The translations under genes were made by a program, and so were the position numbers. From assembly GCF_000953135.1 (NCBI RefSeq), contig NZ_LN614827.1, forward strand, positions 2,013,001-2,077,000: a stretch of 64,000 nucleotides of DNA, given 5' to 3'. The DNA comes from Legionella fallonii LLAP-10 (lineage in GTDB: Bacteria; Pseudomonadota; Gammaproteobacteria; Legionellales; Legionellaceae). This document shows, in pieces, positions 8,801-17,887 of the stretch (the first letter of the stretch is position 1; each line of letters starts with the position of its first letter). The notes beneath the pieces are model-generated. The model searched no databases and had not been told where the DNA came from. It saw nothing but the letters and a program-made list of their open reading frames with translations.

Positions 8801-10089
8801 TACCAATCATTGGTAGCACAGCTAGCAACTATTTGCTGCGCTAAGATATCTAAAGGTTCATGGGGGATAATTAATTGATCTAAATCACCTTGTTTAATGG
8901 CATACACCAATGCAGCGCACTCTACTAGTTCATCGCGCGTAGTGGCAAAAATGCAGCCTTTAGAAATGGCCCCATGCCAATGACCAGCTCGCCCCACCCT
9001 TTGCAGCATCACTGAAATAGAACGAGGCGAACCTAATTGACAGACTAAATCCACAGTCCCAATATCAATTCCTAACTCTAAAGAAGCAGTAGCGACTAGA
9101 GCTTTTAACTCTCCATTTTTTAATTTGGTTTCTGCAGACAATCTTAATTTTCTTGATAGACTGCCATGATGGGCCACTACTTGATCTTGGCCTAGGCGTT
9201 CAGCAAGATGATGAGCAGCCCTTTCTGCTACTCTGCGTGTATTGGCAAAAATTAAGGTTGTTCGATTTTGCTGTGCAAGCTCAGCAATACGATCATAAAT
9301 TTCATCCCATTGGTTGTTAGAGGCTACGGCCCCCAATTCGCTCTTTGGTACCTCCACCGAAAGCTGTAAATGCTTGGCGTGACCAATATCAATAATCATA
9401 GGCAATGGCCGTTCATTGCCCACCAAAAAATGGGCAATAAGCTCCATAGGTTTTTGTGTAGCAGATAAGCCAATACGCACAAGCGGTTTCATGGTAATTG
9501 CTTCTAAACGCTCTAAAGATAAAGAAAGGTGTGCACCACGCTTATCATTAGCTATGGCATGAATCTCATCAACAATAACCGTTTTGACGCTACGTAACAT
9601 GTCGCGACTTTTCTCAGCAGTGAGTAAAATATATAAAGACTCAGGCGTAGTCACTAAGATATGTGGTGGCTTTTTTACCATAGCGACACGTTCTTTGGCT
9701 GCAGTATCCCCAGTGCGTACAGCGACATCGATGGAAAGCATGTTAATGCCTCGGCTTGCAGCAAGTTGTTGAATGGCTGCGAGCGGTTGCATCAGATTTT
9801 TTTGAACGTCGGTACTGACTGCCTTTAAAGGGGATACATAGAGCACTTCAGTTTCGTCAGTTAAAGTACCGGCTATCGCTTTTCTAACTAAGTGATCAAT
9901 ACAAATTAAAAAAGCAGCGAACGTTTTTCCCGAACCAGTTGGTGCGGATATAAGGGTACTCTTATCCGCTAATATGTGAGGCCAGCCCAAACGTTGCGGC
10001 TCAGTGGGGTAACCAATATTGTTGAGAAACCATTCACTGACCAACGGATGCGCCCAGGAAAAACTCTCTTCAATAGTATCAGGAAGCAT
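5836..10089 (-). CDS. lhr: ATP-dependent helicase Lhr
   Basis: A 1417-residue superfamily 2 helicase of the long Lhr type (E. coli Lhr is about 1540 residues). Visible motifs in order: Walker A PTGSGKTFAAF near residue 53, LYVSPLKA (Ia), TTPESLYIL, the DEIH box (VDEIHAIANDKRG), LSATQKP (III), and in the second RecA domain FANTRR, ATASLELGIDIG and QRVGRAGH. After the core come the Lhr-specific winged-helix and extended C-terminal regions, including QPRRGS-like RRGSRLTAI and the long Lhr-CTD. Lhr proteins unwind DNA and RNA:DNA hybrids 3'-5' and act in DNA repair. The gene stands alone. No ribosome site is obvious before the ATG. Confidence 0.93.
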   Translation of the reverse strand: MLPDTIEESFSWAHPLVSEWFLNNIGYPTEPQRLGWPHILADKSTLISAPTGSGKTFAAFLICIDHLVRKAIAGTLTDETEVLYVSPLKAVSTDVQKNLMQPLAAIQQLAASRGINMLSIDVAVRTGDTAAKERVAMVKKPPHILVTTPESLYILLTAEKSRDMLRSVKTVIVDEIHAIANDKRGAHLSLSLERLEAITMKPLVRIGLSATQKPMELIAHFLVGNERPLPMIIDIGHAKHLQLSVEVPKSELGAVASNNQWDEIYDRIAELAQQNRTTLIFANTRRVAERAAHHLAERLGQDQVVAHHGSLSRKLRLSAETKLKNGELKALVATASLELGIDIGTVDLVCQLGSPRSISVMLQRVGRAGHWHGAISKGCIFATTRDELVECAALVYAIKQGDLDQLIIPHEPLDILAQQIVASCATNDWYEDDLFKLVKRGFPYKDLTQETFNSLIEMLSEGIAASRGRYGAYLFRDRINGIIKARRGSRLTAITSGGAIPENGLFTVIAEPAQVTVGTLDEDFAVESNRGDIILLGSTSWNIRRIESATGRVIVEDAHGSPPSVPFWRGEAPARTDELSRTIADLRQLVSNKLPFDYSPIESLKDNPLAQEVLRWLSENCELDNIGAEQFIDYIMQGRAILGAVPTQKTIIAERFFDESGGMQLIIHAPFGARINKAWGLALRKCFCRNFNFELQAAATDNGINISLTEQHSFPLADVFHFLHPNTIKEVLVQAVLQSPLFTTRWRWDAGRSLALVRFRNGKKVPPNILRMRSEDLLAAVFPDAAACQDNLFGQDIIPPDHPLINETMKDCLTEALDFEGLIALLKAIKNKKIQCIAIDTPTPSVFSHEILNANPYAFLDDAPLEERRARAVEMRRMLPSNLLQNLGKLDPEAIKTVTQQAWPDVRNADELHDTLQTLVAFPASYSEYQESITLWLPFLEDLMIQRRAGTANINNQEFWYSVEKAKTFSLIYPNAILNQQLQEIEEHSLEQEECIFKMIQNWMAHLGPTTSNALSDMLSIPSSNVEQALLRLEAAGVILRGSFNNVDEQEWCDRRLLARIHQLTLGRLRKEIEPVTPAQFVRWLLNWQHLTPGTQLTGEQGLLSIIEQLQGFEIPAKAWESAIFAKRLVHYDPQLLDKLCLMGIIGWGRLSLMNTEPTQDAEPDVVKRVTPTSIIPITFFLRDSLSWLAKHHTPMKEKNLHYLSHRAEKIAVYLQQNGASFFNDMVYEVGLLKSEVEMGLWELVAAGLVTADAFDNLRSLIDPRRRLVRKRRRPGASPLYSAGRWALLKTVPMNDTNEYIEAMCQLLLRRYGVVFRDLLVREKNIPRWRDLLIGFRRLEDKGEIRGGRFVDGFLGEQFALPVAIDSLRAIKKKETTQDVVTISAVDPLNLAGFIVPGHRITANSNGVVKLQNGIPV

Positions 10090-10116
10090 AATTTATTTTA
10101 AAATGTTTAATTTTAA

Positions 10117-11553
10117 TTATACATCATACCCACCGGCTACCGCATTATAGACCTGCACAATGCTGTCGAGTAACTGTGCTTTTTCCTGAACTAGACTTAA
10201 GCGATTTCTATCAAGATTAATTTTCGCATTCACCACATTACGATAGTCTTTTGCGCCTGCTTCATATTGAGTCAGCACAATAGAGTATGTTTTTTTTGCG
10301 GCAAGGTACGCTTTATAGGTTTGCAAATAAGCGACTCTATCTTTTTGTTCATTAGTCAAATTGTTATCCACATCAGCAAATACGGAGCGCAATGTTTGAA
10401 TATATTCATAATACAGTGCAGAAAAGCCCGCTTTAGCGGCTTTTATATCTTGGTAAGCACTAGCATTGAATAACTTCGTCGTAGCCGTTGCCTGATCCAC
10501 CCATAAATTAGTGCTTAACTTCAAAAGATTAGCTAAATCGACAGATGAATGACCGAATAAACCAGTTAGGGAAATGGTAGGAAAAAATGCGGAATAACTG
10601 ACACCTACTTTGGCATAAGCCGATTTAACATTATTTAAGGCAATAATAACGTCTGGACGATTTTTTAAAATTGAAGAAGGTAAGTTTTTTGGAATAAGAT
10701 GATTAATATTGAGCGCAAGCAAGGAGTTGCGAGTCACAATAGGACCAGGATTTTGATTCAATAAAAGACGAATGGTATTTTCAGTTTGCACTACTACTTT
10801 TTCAATTTGCGGTACTTTAGTTTCCTCTTGGGCTATATCCTGCTCAATACTAGTAACGGTTTCAATGTCACTGATTCCACTTTTGTAACGAACTTGTTCG
10901 AGTTTGCGTAATTCCTGTAAATCTTTAACAAGGGTTTTTTCTAATTTTAATTGCTCTCGCTGACTCAAAAGCATGAAATACGAACCACTCATTTGGCTAA
11001 TAATTCCTAATTTAGTTGCCTGAGCTTGAGCTTGTTCAATAGCTAATGAAGCCTTTGCTGCTTTAATTGTTGCAATATTATTTAAGATATTAACCGAATA
11101 TCTCGGAACAAAACCAGAATAATAGCCATGAAACCTCAAGTTAGAAATATTAGAAAAAAGCGAACTAGTAGCAAGTGGGCCTGTTGGGTTGATATGGGTA
11201 TGCCAGGTGGTGCCCGAAAAACCATTAGCCGATCCATCCAATGTAGGAATCCAAGCATATTGAGCGGATTTTAATTGTGCTTGGGCTTGTTTAATCGTCG
11301 CATTCGCACTTTTGATTTGATTATTACAGGATAGCGCCTCCATAATAAGCTGATTCAGCTGCGGATCATGAAGTTTTTTCCACCAAGCAACACGACTTAA
11401 ATCCTCTTTATTGTCTCTATACTTTACCCCATTACGTGTTTGTGTAGGGTAGTTTACTTTTCTGTCTGGCGTCAGGCAGTTTTTACAACATCCGCCAACA
11501 AGCAGGATGAGTAAAAAAAATAATAGCAATAAATAGTTTTTCTTTAGTTTCAT
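10117..11553 (-). CDS. TolC/NodT-type outer-membrane efflux lipoprotein
   Basis: A 478-residue outer-membrane factor of the OEP family. The start MKLKKNYLLLLFFLLILLVGGC is a lipoprotein signal with the acylated Cys in VGGC, followed by a second Cys pair. The mature part begins with the WWKKLHDPQLNQLI block of NodT-like proteins, followed by long coiled helices (residues about 75-130 and 190-250) and the second OEP repeat with VGVSYSAFFPTISLTG. The protein should form the trimeric outer-membrane channel. It is the last gene of a four-gene operon starting 5 bases after the permease gene, so it most likely serves the upstream ABC exporter. Confidence 0.9.
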   Translation of the reverse strand: MKLKKNYLLLLFFLLILLVGGCCKNCLTPDRKVNYPTQTRNGVKYRDNKEDLSRVAWWKKLHDPQLNQLIMEALSCNNQIKSANATIKQAQAQLKSAQYAWIPTLDGSANGFSGTTWHTHINPTGPLATSSLFSNISNLRFHGYYSGFVPRYSVNILNNIATIKAAKASLAIEQAQAQATKLGIISQMSGSYFMLLSQREQLKLEKTLVKDLQELRKLEQVRYKSGISDIETVTSIEQDIAQEETKVPQIEKVVVQTENTIRLLLNQNPGPIVTRNSLLALNINHLIPKNLPSSILKNRPDVIIALNNVKSAYAKVGVSYSAFFPTISLTGLFGHSSVDLANLLKLSTNLWVDQATATTKLFNASAYQDIKAAKAGFSALYYEYIQTLRSVFADVDNNLTNEQKDRVAYLQTYKAYLAAKKTYSIVLTQYEAGAKDYRNVVNAKINLDRNRLSLVQEKAQLLDSIVQVYNAVAGGYDV

Positions 11554-11558
11554 AAGTA

Positions 11559-12719
11559 TTAATCAAGTGTCGTTCTAAATATTTTTCCAGCCAATATCAT
11601 TAAAACAAATGCAATCAGTAAAATTGGTATAATATTGGGCACGATTTGTCCTAAGGTATTACCTTTTAATAAAATTCCACGCGAGATACGGGTAAAATAA
11701 GTCATAGGCATACAATAACCTAATAATTGAGCCCATTTAGGCATGCCAAAGAACGAAAAGATATAACCGGATAAAAACATAGAAGGCAATTGGTAAAAAA
11801 CACTTAGTTGCATGGCCTGCATAGGCGTTCTTGCTATAGTGGAGTAAATCATTCCTACCATTAAATTGGCAATAATAAAAGGAGCTGCGGCAAGATACAG
11901 CAATAAAATGCTTCCTTGTATAGGAATCGAAATAAGTAGCCTACCAAAAATTATAATGCTTGTAAGCTGTAAATAACCTAAAACAATATAAGGGATCACT
12001 TTACCAAGGATAATTTCTAGAGGCTTTAAGGGAGTAGATAATAATAGCTCCATGGTACCTGATTCTTTTTCTGAAGTAATCGCCGTTGAAGTCAGCATCA
12101 CCATAGTTAGAGTGAGTAAGACTCCAATTAATCCAGGAATAATATTATAAGCACTAACGTTAGCTTCATTGTACAATCGATGAGTGGTTAGATTAACAGT
12201 ACGTTTGGGGATAACAGGCGAGGCATAACCTAAACCCTCTTGATTAAATTTGTTTAAGGCTTGATTTAATATGGGGAGTGAGTTGCCTAATGCACTCGCG
12301 CTACTGCCTGGATCTGAACCATCAATCTCGACTAACAGTTGCGGGTTTTCATTACGAATGTATTTACGTGTAAAATCAGGGGGTATGGTATAGGCAAGAT
12401 TAATAGATCCACTCGCAAAATCTTGATTCTTTTTATGCTCATTTCCTGAGGTATCCACCACTTTAAAATATCCTGACGCCTCAAGCGAACTAATAAAACT
12501 TCGTGTTAATGGCGAATGATCATAGCTAATAATAGTGGTTGGCAAATGTTTAGGATCAAAATCGATAGCAAATCCAAAGAGGATAAGCAACAAAACCGGC
12601 AACACCACTAACATAGCGATGGTTCCTCTATCATGAACAATCAGAATGAACTCTTTACGCATTAGCCCCAACAAACGGGTTATTGATATCCCGAAGAAAT
12701 GCAAGCGTTTATGGTTCAT
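11559..12719 (-). CDS. ABC-2 type transporter permease
   Basis: The 386-residue protein has one membrane segment near residue 30 (GTIAMLVVLPVLLLILFGF), a large soluble loop (residues about 55-190) and five further segments from residue 195 on, including the ABC-2 signature region TSEKESGTMELLLSTPLKPLE. This architecture matches YhhJ/YbhS/YbhR permeases. It overlaps the ATPase gene by ATGA (12716-12719), a sign of translational coupling. As only one permease gene is present, it should act as a homodimer. Together with the fusion protein and the TolC-like protein it builds a tripartite exporter; the cargo (drug, toxic cation or lipid) is not shown by sequence. Confidence 0.9.
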   Translation of the reverse strand: MNHKRLHFFGISITRLLGLMRKEFILIVHDRGTIAMLVVLPVLLLILFGFAIDFDPKHLPTTIISYDHSPLTRSFISSLEASGYFKVVDTSGNEHKKNQDFASGSINLAYTIPPDFTRKYIRNENPQLLVEIDGSDPGSSASALGNSLPILNQALNKFNQEGLGYASPVIPKRTVNLTTHRLYNEANVSAYNIIPGLIGVLLTLTMVMLTSTAITSEKESGTMELLLSTPLKPLEIILGKVIPYIVLGYLQLTSIIIFGRLLISIPIQGSILLLYLAAAPFIIANLMVGMIYSTIARTPMQAMQLSVFYQLPSMFLSGYIFSFFGMPKWAQLLGYCMPMTYFTRISRGILLKGNTLGQIVPNIIPILLIAFVLMILAGKIFRTTLD

Positions 12720-13618
12720 GGTATCAATCCAATAAAAACCTCTTCAAAAGAGGGAGAAACGGCTTTAAAAGATAAGTGATGTTGCTCTTTCCTCAGTTGA
12801 TCTAATACCTCCTGATTTCGCGATGAAATTCGCAGGTCATTATTAACAATAGAAGTTTGTAGTTGAGGAAATGACTTATGAATGAGTTCAATAACCCTAT
12901 TCTGCTCTTTTTGATCACCTTCTAATACATAGGCCTTGACTTGCGAGTGAGGGATTAAATCTTTTGTCGTCCCGGAATACAATAAATTCCCTAAATTAAT
13001 GTACGCAAGATGGGTGCATTTTTCTGCTTCGTCCATATAGTGGGTAGTCACCAAAATAGTAGTTCCATTCTTCATCGCAATTCGGTGTAAATAATCCCAA
13101 AACTCTTTTCGTGCCTTAGGATCTATCCCCGCAGTAGGCTCATCCAAAAATAATAATTGAGGTTGATGCAGTATACAGCATGCTAAAGTTAAACGCTGTT
13201 TCCACCCTCCAGATAAATTACCCGCTTGAATAGAACGATAAGGTTCTAACTCTAAATCATGAATCATTGTTTCTATAGCTTGAGATGCATTAGGAACTTC
13301 AAAAATATCAGCAACAAAACGCAGGTTTTGATATACAGTTAACCCCTTATAAAAACTAAATTGTTGCGGCATATATCCCACATGCTTTTTTATCTCATCA
13401 CTTTGAGTTCTAATGTCATAGCCTAAACAAAGCCCTTCTCCATCAGTGGGCGTTAAAAGTCCACACATCATGCGAATGGTTGTTGTCTTACCACTACCAT
13501 TGGAGCCAAGAAAGCCAAATATAGATCCCTTTTTTACTTGCAAAGAAAGATTATTCACTGCAATACGTTCATTGAATTTTTTAGTTAATCCTTTAACATC
13601 AATAGCAAAATCACTCAT
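12716..13618 (-). CDS. ABC transporter ATP-binding protein
   Basis: A 300-residue ATPase. Walker A GSNGSGKTTT (residues about 38-47), Q-loop YMPQQFSFYKGLT, signature LSGGWKQR (the Trp is an unusual residue after SGG), Walker B LLFLDEPTAGID and the H-loop TTHYMDEAE are all present. The C-terminal 80 residues form the extra domain seen in drug/bacteriocin exporters of the ABC-2 group. It overlaps the fusion-protein gene before it and the permease gene after it by four bases each, so the three are made as a set. Confidence 0.92.
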   Translation of the reverse strand: MSDFAIDVKGLTKKFNERIAVNNLSLQVKKGSIFGFLGSNGSGKTTTIRMMCGLLTPTDGEGLCLGYDIRTQSDEIKKHVGYMPQQFSFYKGLTVYQNLRFVADIFEVPNASQAIETMIHDLELEPYRSIQAGNLSGGWKQRLTLACCILHQPQLLFLDEPTAGIDPKARKEFWDYLHRIAMKNGTTILVTTHYMDEAEKCTHLAYINLGNLLYSGTTKDLIPHSQVKAYVLEGDQKEQNRVIELIHKSFPQLQTSIVNNDLRISSRNQEVLDQLRKEQHHLSFKAVSPSFEEVFIGLIP

Positions 13619-14448
13619 GCTATTAATTCCAAAGTCACTGGTTGTCCAAGATGTATTTTCTCCAAGTCAGGAGAGTCAATTTTGGCTTCAATTCTAAAAA
13701 CCAAGCGCGAACTCTCTTCACGGGAATAAATAATGGGCGGCGTATATTCAGCAATATTAGAGATATAGAAAATATGTCCTTGAGCTAATTCAATATTCTT
13801 ATCCGTTTTGATTTTCACCTGCTCATTAATCCTCAATTGGCTCAGTTTTTCTTCCGGTATGAAAAATATGGCTTTAATATTATTTTTCGTCACTAATGAA
13901 AGCACAGGATAACTGGACTGCACAAATTCGCCTTTGGTGTAATAGGTATCAAATACAATGCCAAACTCAGGGGCAAAGTTCTCTTTACGAGTCACTTTCC
14001 ATTTTTTATCATCGGTATCCACTTGGCTATTTTTTATTTTAACATCTACATCAGCAAGCTGTTGTTTTGAAACATCTAAATCTCTACGAGCTGCATCTAG
14101 GTCATTTTGACTTGCCGCATTTTTTTGGCGCATCCCTAAAATACGGCGATAATTGATATCATTGTAATTCAGCTGAGCTAAAATCTGTTGGCGCTGAGCC
14201 AACAAATCCTTACTGTTTAGCTGACTCATTTCCACATCATACAGCTCACTCGTTTGCTCTAATTTAAATAGAAACTGGTTATTCTGAACGACTTGCCCTT
14301 TCTGTACGGCTAGATCTATCAAACGCCCACCAAAATCCGCAGATAAATAAACAAGCTGCGCATCAATATAACCGTTAAAGGGCTTATTCTCTTTTTTACA
14401 GCCCATCAAGAGTAAAATAGTAACCCCAATGAACATTAGTTTAGGCAT
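13615..14448 (-). CDS. HlyD/YbhG-family membrane fusion lipoprotein
   Basis: About 277 residues. The ATG at 14448 yields MPKLMFIGVTILLLMGCKKE, a compact lipoprotein signal with Cys17; the longer frame would need a TTG at 14517 and put 23 polar residues before it, so I prefer the ATG. The mature part has the split biotinyl-lipoyl domain (VYLSADFGGRLIDLAVQKGQ and the return strand near FDTYYTKGEFV), a coiled-coil hairpin with DVEMSQLNSKD and AARRDLDVSKQQLADVD, and a beta-barrel end. It should bridge the ABC permease and the TolC-like channel. First gene of the exporter operon. Confidence 0.87.
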   Translation of the reverse strand: MPKLMFIGVTILLLMGCKKENKPFNGYIDAQLVYLSADFGGRLIDLAVQKGQVVQNNQFLFKLEQTSELYDVEMSQLNSKDLLAQRQQILAQLNYNDINYRRILGMRQKNAASQNDLDAARRDLDVSKQQLADVDVKIKNSQVDTDDKKWKVTRKENFAPEFGIVFDTYYTKGEFVQSSYPVLSLVTKNNIKAIFFIPEEKLSQLRINEQVKIKTDKNIELAQGHIFYISNIAEYTPPIIYSREESSRLVFRIEAKIDSPDLEKIHLGQPVTLELIA

Positions 14449-14676
14449 GTCAGACCATCCATAGGTTTTTCCTTCCGGCTCTTTAATACGACAAGATTCT
14501 TTTTCTTTATTCTCCAAAAATAAGAAAGAGAGTCAAAATATGATGAGAATTACTCAATACTCAATTGAAATCAAGAGATTAAAAAAAATTTATAGTTATG
14601 GACAAAACTCAACTTATAGTAAACGTCTGTGTCGGATAAGATCGCGGCCTGGATGCAGCGTTAGCGCTATCTCGAG

Positions 14677-14903
14677 CTGAGGTATCCCCACCAATTTTGA
14701 TTAAAGATCGAATTACCGTGGCTTGACCACGGTATCTACAAGAGGGGTAATGGTTAGTTTAAGCCCAAGAAATAGACTCGATTAAATTTCTTTTTTAACC
14801 ACTTCATTGAGGAAATAGAGGTGATTTAATAATGCAACGTGGGGATACCGTGGTCAAGCCACGGTAATTCGAGAGAAGTTATAATTCTGTAGGGATACCT
14901 CAG
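14677..14903. repeat. 227-bp nested palindromic element
   Basis: Two pairs of perfect inverted repeats share one centre of symmetry near 14790: a 12-bp outer pair (ctgaggtatccc at 14677-14688, its complement at 14892-14903) and a 27-bp inner pair (14710-14736 and 14844-14870, core ttaccgtggc / gccacggtaa). Each inner arm is itself a small hairpin (accgtgg-ccacggt). The element fills a gene-free gap upstream of the exporter operon. The arms share the border word gaattaccg...cggtatc with the repeat at 26275-26346, so both belong to one dispersed family. It looks like a small non-autonomous mobile repeat; no target-site duplication was identified. Confidence 0.7.
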
Positions 14904-15041
14904 ATCGCGAGGCCTTGGGACGTTTGACCAAAGACTTCGAGACGACATAAATGCCTCCTCAGTCCGAACGGTTCATGATCATGATTGAGTCTTAACTTAA
15001 TGGTAGTGAGGATTAGAGAGCGGAGAAATCGACCTCATTAT

Positions 15042-15647
15042 CTAAATATCACCGCTCTGCAAAATCTTAACGCCTTGTTGTGTCAGCTCTTTTTTAATTT
15101 CTTGAAAAGCGGTTTTATCAAGAGGTTGGGTGGCATCTTCAATCAAGAAGCAGTCAAACTCTTCTGTCAAAGCATCTTTAATGGTGAAGTAAACGCAGAT
15201 GTCAGCACATAAACCACAAAAATAAAGTGTTGTCGCTTTTTTTTCGCGCAAAAAACCAGCTAATCCTGTGCTTTTTTGATGTGCGTTGTCATAAAATCCG
15301 CTATAACTATCAATCTCGGGATTTGTACCTTTTCTAAAAATAGCTTCTATGGATCTGGTTTCAAGGTTTCGATGAAATGCGGCACCAACAGTTCCTTGTA
15401 CGCAATGATCGGGCCAAAGTGTTTGTTCTACGCCGTTCAGCTTTATTTTGTCAAAAGGCTTTTTGTCTTTATAATTAGAAGCGAAGCTTTTGTGATTTGC
15501 CGGGTGCCAATCTTGGGTAGCAACCACTAAATCAAACTTGGGCAGGAGCCTATTAATAACAGGAATAATTAAATCCCCATCTTCCACGGGTAATGAACCG
15601 CCTGGCATGAAATCATTTTGTGTATCTACAATAACTAATACGTTCAC
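15042..15647 (-). CDS. pncA: Nicotinamidase PncA
   Basis: A 201-residue isochorismatase-fold amidohydrolase turning nicotinamide into nicotinate and ammonia. The catalytic Asp8 lies in LVIVDTQNDF, metal-binding Asp and His in QDWHP and DHC, the catalytic Lys in FRKGT and the nucleophilic Cys in the GLCADICVYFT block. It begins at a GTG whose G is also the last base of the pncB stop (TAGTG), so translation of the two is coupled. The pair forms the classical salvage branch from nicotinamide to nicotinate mononucleotide for NAD synthesis. Confidence 0.95.
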   Translation of the reverse strand: MNVLVIVDTQNDFMPGGSLPVEDGDLIIPVINRLLPKFDLVVATQDWHPANHKSFASNYKDKKPFDKIKLNGVEQTLWPDHCVQGTVGAAFHRNLETRSIEAIFRKGTNPEIDSYSGFYDNAHQKSTGLAGFLREKKATTLYFCGLCADICVYFTIKDALTEEFDCFLIEDATQPLDKTAFQEIKKELTQQGVKILQSGDI

Positions 15648-17071
15648 TAAACTATCCTTTGAGATTCTTTTATTAACTGAACACGTTGCTTATTAAGCTG
15701 TTCACTTAAGCCCACTAGATAATGCTTAGGATTGATAATCTGCTTATACCCCATTGGTAAACTATTCAAACGCTGTTGACAGTATTGCGCACTTTCCTTC
15801 AATGTCTTAGATGAAATCGAACGCAATCCTTGTTGCATTACTTCATGTAATAGAGGTTCTTGCTTATAAAATTGCAATTCAAAAGACTGTAAGGAGTCAA
15901 AAGGAGAATACAGTTTATTTGTTGCTTGCTCATCAAATAAAGTAATTACATCGGCCCCCCCAAATAGACCTTCACGTTCAAAAACTCGATGTACCTGCTT
16001 TTTATACGGTAAAGAGATTTTACTTGGTGTTTCTGACAATTTAATACGTGGCTTATCATAAGCTACTGCGAGTTTATATACACCATCTAAAGCCGCATCG
16101 GGCCAACCTACAGCAAGACTAGTGCCTACGCCAAATACATCAATAGGTGCTCGTTGCTCCATAAGGCTGATAATCGCATATTCATCTAATTGATTAGAAA
16201 CGATGATCTTCACCTCATTTAAGCCGGCGTCGTTAAGCATATGGCGTGCTTGTTTTGCTAAAGAAGCGAGATCGCCACTATCTAAGCGAATACCATACAG
16301 TTGATGTCCTTGTGCTTCCATTTCTTTGCCTACTTTAATCGCATTGGGTATGCCACTTTCTATAGTATTATAGGTATCAACCAATAACACACAACGATTA
16401 GGCCAATGCTTGGCAAAGTCACGAAAGGCGGACAATTCATTATCATAGCTTTGCACAAAAGAATGAGCCATTGTTCCAGAAATGGGAATATGATAATCAC
16501 GGCCAGCACGAACATTACTCGTCGCATCAAATCCACCAACAATTGCTGCTCGACTGGCACAATATCCCCCTGCCCCCTGAGCTCTTCGCAAGCCAAAATC
16601 AATAAGTAACTTATCCCCTGCTACATGACGAATACGACTTGCTTTCGTCGCTATAAGTGTTTGAAAATTTAATATATTTAAAATCAGCGTTTCAATAAGC
16701 TGTGCTTCAATCAGATTGGCTTCTACACTTAAAATCGGTGATGTTGGAAATACAATCTCCCCTTCTAGGCAAGAATAGATAGTTCCTTGAAAACGAAAAT
16801 TTTTAAGGTAATTAAGAAAATCTGCATTAAATCCCTGGCTTGCTAAAAACTCTATATCTAATGGATCAAAATGAAAGTTCTCTAATACTTCTAACACATC
16901 TTCTAATCCAGAGAAAACAGCGTATCCACCATCGAAAGGCAATTTTCTAAAAAAATAATCAAAAACGGCACTGTGATTTTTTTGTCCCTTTAAAAAATAA
17001 ACTTGAGCCATAGTCAGTTGATAGGCATCAGTATAGGTACCAGTATAGTCAATCAGTCCACGTTTATTCAT
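15647..17071 (-). CDS. pncB: Nicotinate phosphoribosyltransferase PncB
   Basis: A 474-residue enzyme that joins nicotinate and PRPP to nicotinate mononucleotide. Recognisable blocks: YTDAYQLTMAQVY near the start, the FDYFFRKLPF segment, DFGLRRAQG, and the catalytic His region SGTMAHSFVQSY, then DTYNT and RLDSGDL in the barrel. The ATG at 17071 has a strong GAGGAG ribosome site eight bases upstream and matches the usual family start; the frame stays open to 17152 but the extra 27 residues are not family-like. The gene heads the pncB-pncA operon. Confidence 0.95.
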   Translation of the reverse strand: MNKRGLIDYTGTYTDAYQLTMAQVYFLKGQKNHSAVFDYFFRKLPFDGGYAVFSGLEDVLEVLENFHFDPLDIEFLASQGFNADFLNYLKNFRFQGTIYSCLEGEIVFPTSPILSVEANLIEAQLIETLILNILNFQTLIATKASRIRHVAGDKLLIDFGLRRAQGAGGYCASRAAIVGGFDATSNVRAGRDYHIPISGTMAHSFVQSYDNELSAFRDFAKHWPNRCVLLVDTYNTIESGIPNAIKVGKEMEAQGHQLYGIRLDSGDLASLAKQARHMLNDAGLNEVKIIVSNQLDEYAIISLMEQRAPIDVFGVGTSLAVGWPDAALDGVYKLAVAYDKPRIKLSETPSKISLPYKKQVHRVFEREGLFGGADVITLFDEQATNKLYSPFDSLQSFELQFYKQEPLLHEVMQQGLRSISSKTLKESAQYCQQRLNSLPMGYKQIINPKHYLVGLSEQLNKQRVQLIKESQRIV

Positions 17072-17332
17072 TTGAGCTCCTCTATAACCATTCGGCTCTA
17101 TCTTATTTTTATAAGCAGTTATTTTTAAGCCCATGAACAATAACCTAGACAAGGACTATCTTCAATTATTTTTATGGTTTAGAGTCCTATCAGTTTGATT
17201 TGGCAGCGATTATCGATCAATTTAAAATCACTTACTTCTTCATTTTTGCTATACTCTGAATAATTAGTAACGGGCGCAAAATTAAATAAAGACTATTAGA
17301 AAACGGTTCTGAGTATCAGTCATGGAGAAATC

Positions 17333-17887
17333 ATGCGTATTTTTATCTTAAAACCAATCGTGCTCCTATTATGCTCACAAATATTACCCCTTTGCAGTTA
17401 TGCAGAATTTGTTGTTGAACCAAATTCAAAATTAACCGTAGATAAATCGTGCATCACCAGTGGAAAAAACAATTTAAGAGTTAAATTTCCCAATATCACG
17501 GAAGAAGATGCCCAATATATTTCAATTTATGCCTGTTTTTGTGCTTATAAAGCCTCACAAAAAAGCACTCTTCCTATTGAAGCAACTGATTTTAGAAATG
17601 CAAAAAATTGCGTTCATTATGGCGTATTAAGAAATGCGATAAGAGACAGAGCTCAATCAAGCACGGAAGAAAATACTGACGGTGAGAAAATAAGAAATGC
17701 TTGTCTTTCTGGTTTTCCATATGATTTAGCTGATGATAGCATGAAAGATGAAGTCTCTAATTTTTGTAAGTGTGCCGCAATACCTACTGAAAAAATTTAT
17801 GAAAAAATAACTTCTTTAAAATTAAATGAAGAGCAAATTAGCGAGCAGTTAATAGATGTGATCAATTCTTGTCGTTATAGTCTTTAA
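17333..17887 (+). CDS. Secreted Cys-rich protein of unknown function
   Basis: A 184-residue protein with a clear cleavable signal peptide (hydrophobic core IVLLLCSQILPLC, cleavage expected after SYA near residue 24). The mature part contains eight or so cysteines, several in short spacings (CFC, CKC), which points to disulfide bonds in the periplasm or outside the cell. No domain is recognised. It has its own upstream TATACT-like -10 near 17250 and no close partner gene. I regard it as a real gene because of the signal peptide and Cys pattern. Confidence 0.7.
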   Translation: MRIFILKPIVLLLCSQILPLCSYAEFVVEPNSKLTVDKSCITSGKNNLRVKFPNITEEDAQYISIYACFCAYKASQKSTLPIEATDFRNAKNCVHYGVLRNAIRDRAQSSTEENTDGEKIRNACLSGFPYDLADDSMKDEVSNFCKCAAIPTEKIYEKITSLKLNEEQISEQLIDVINSCRYSL

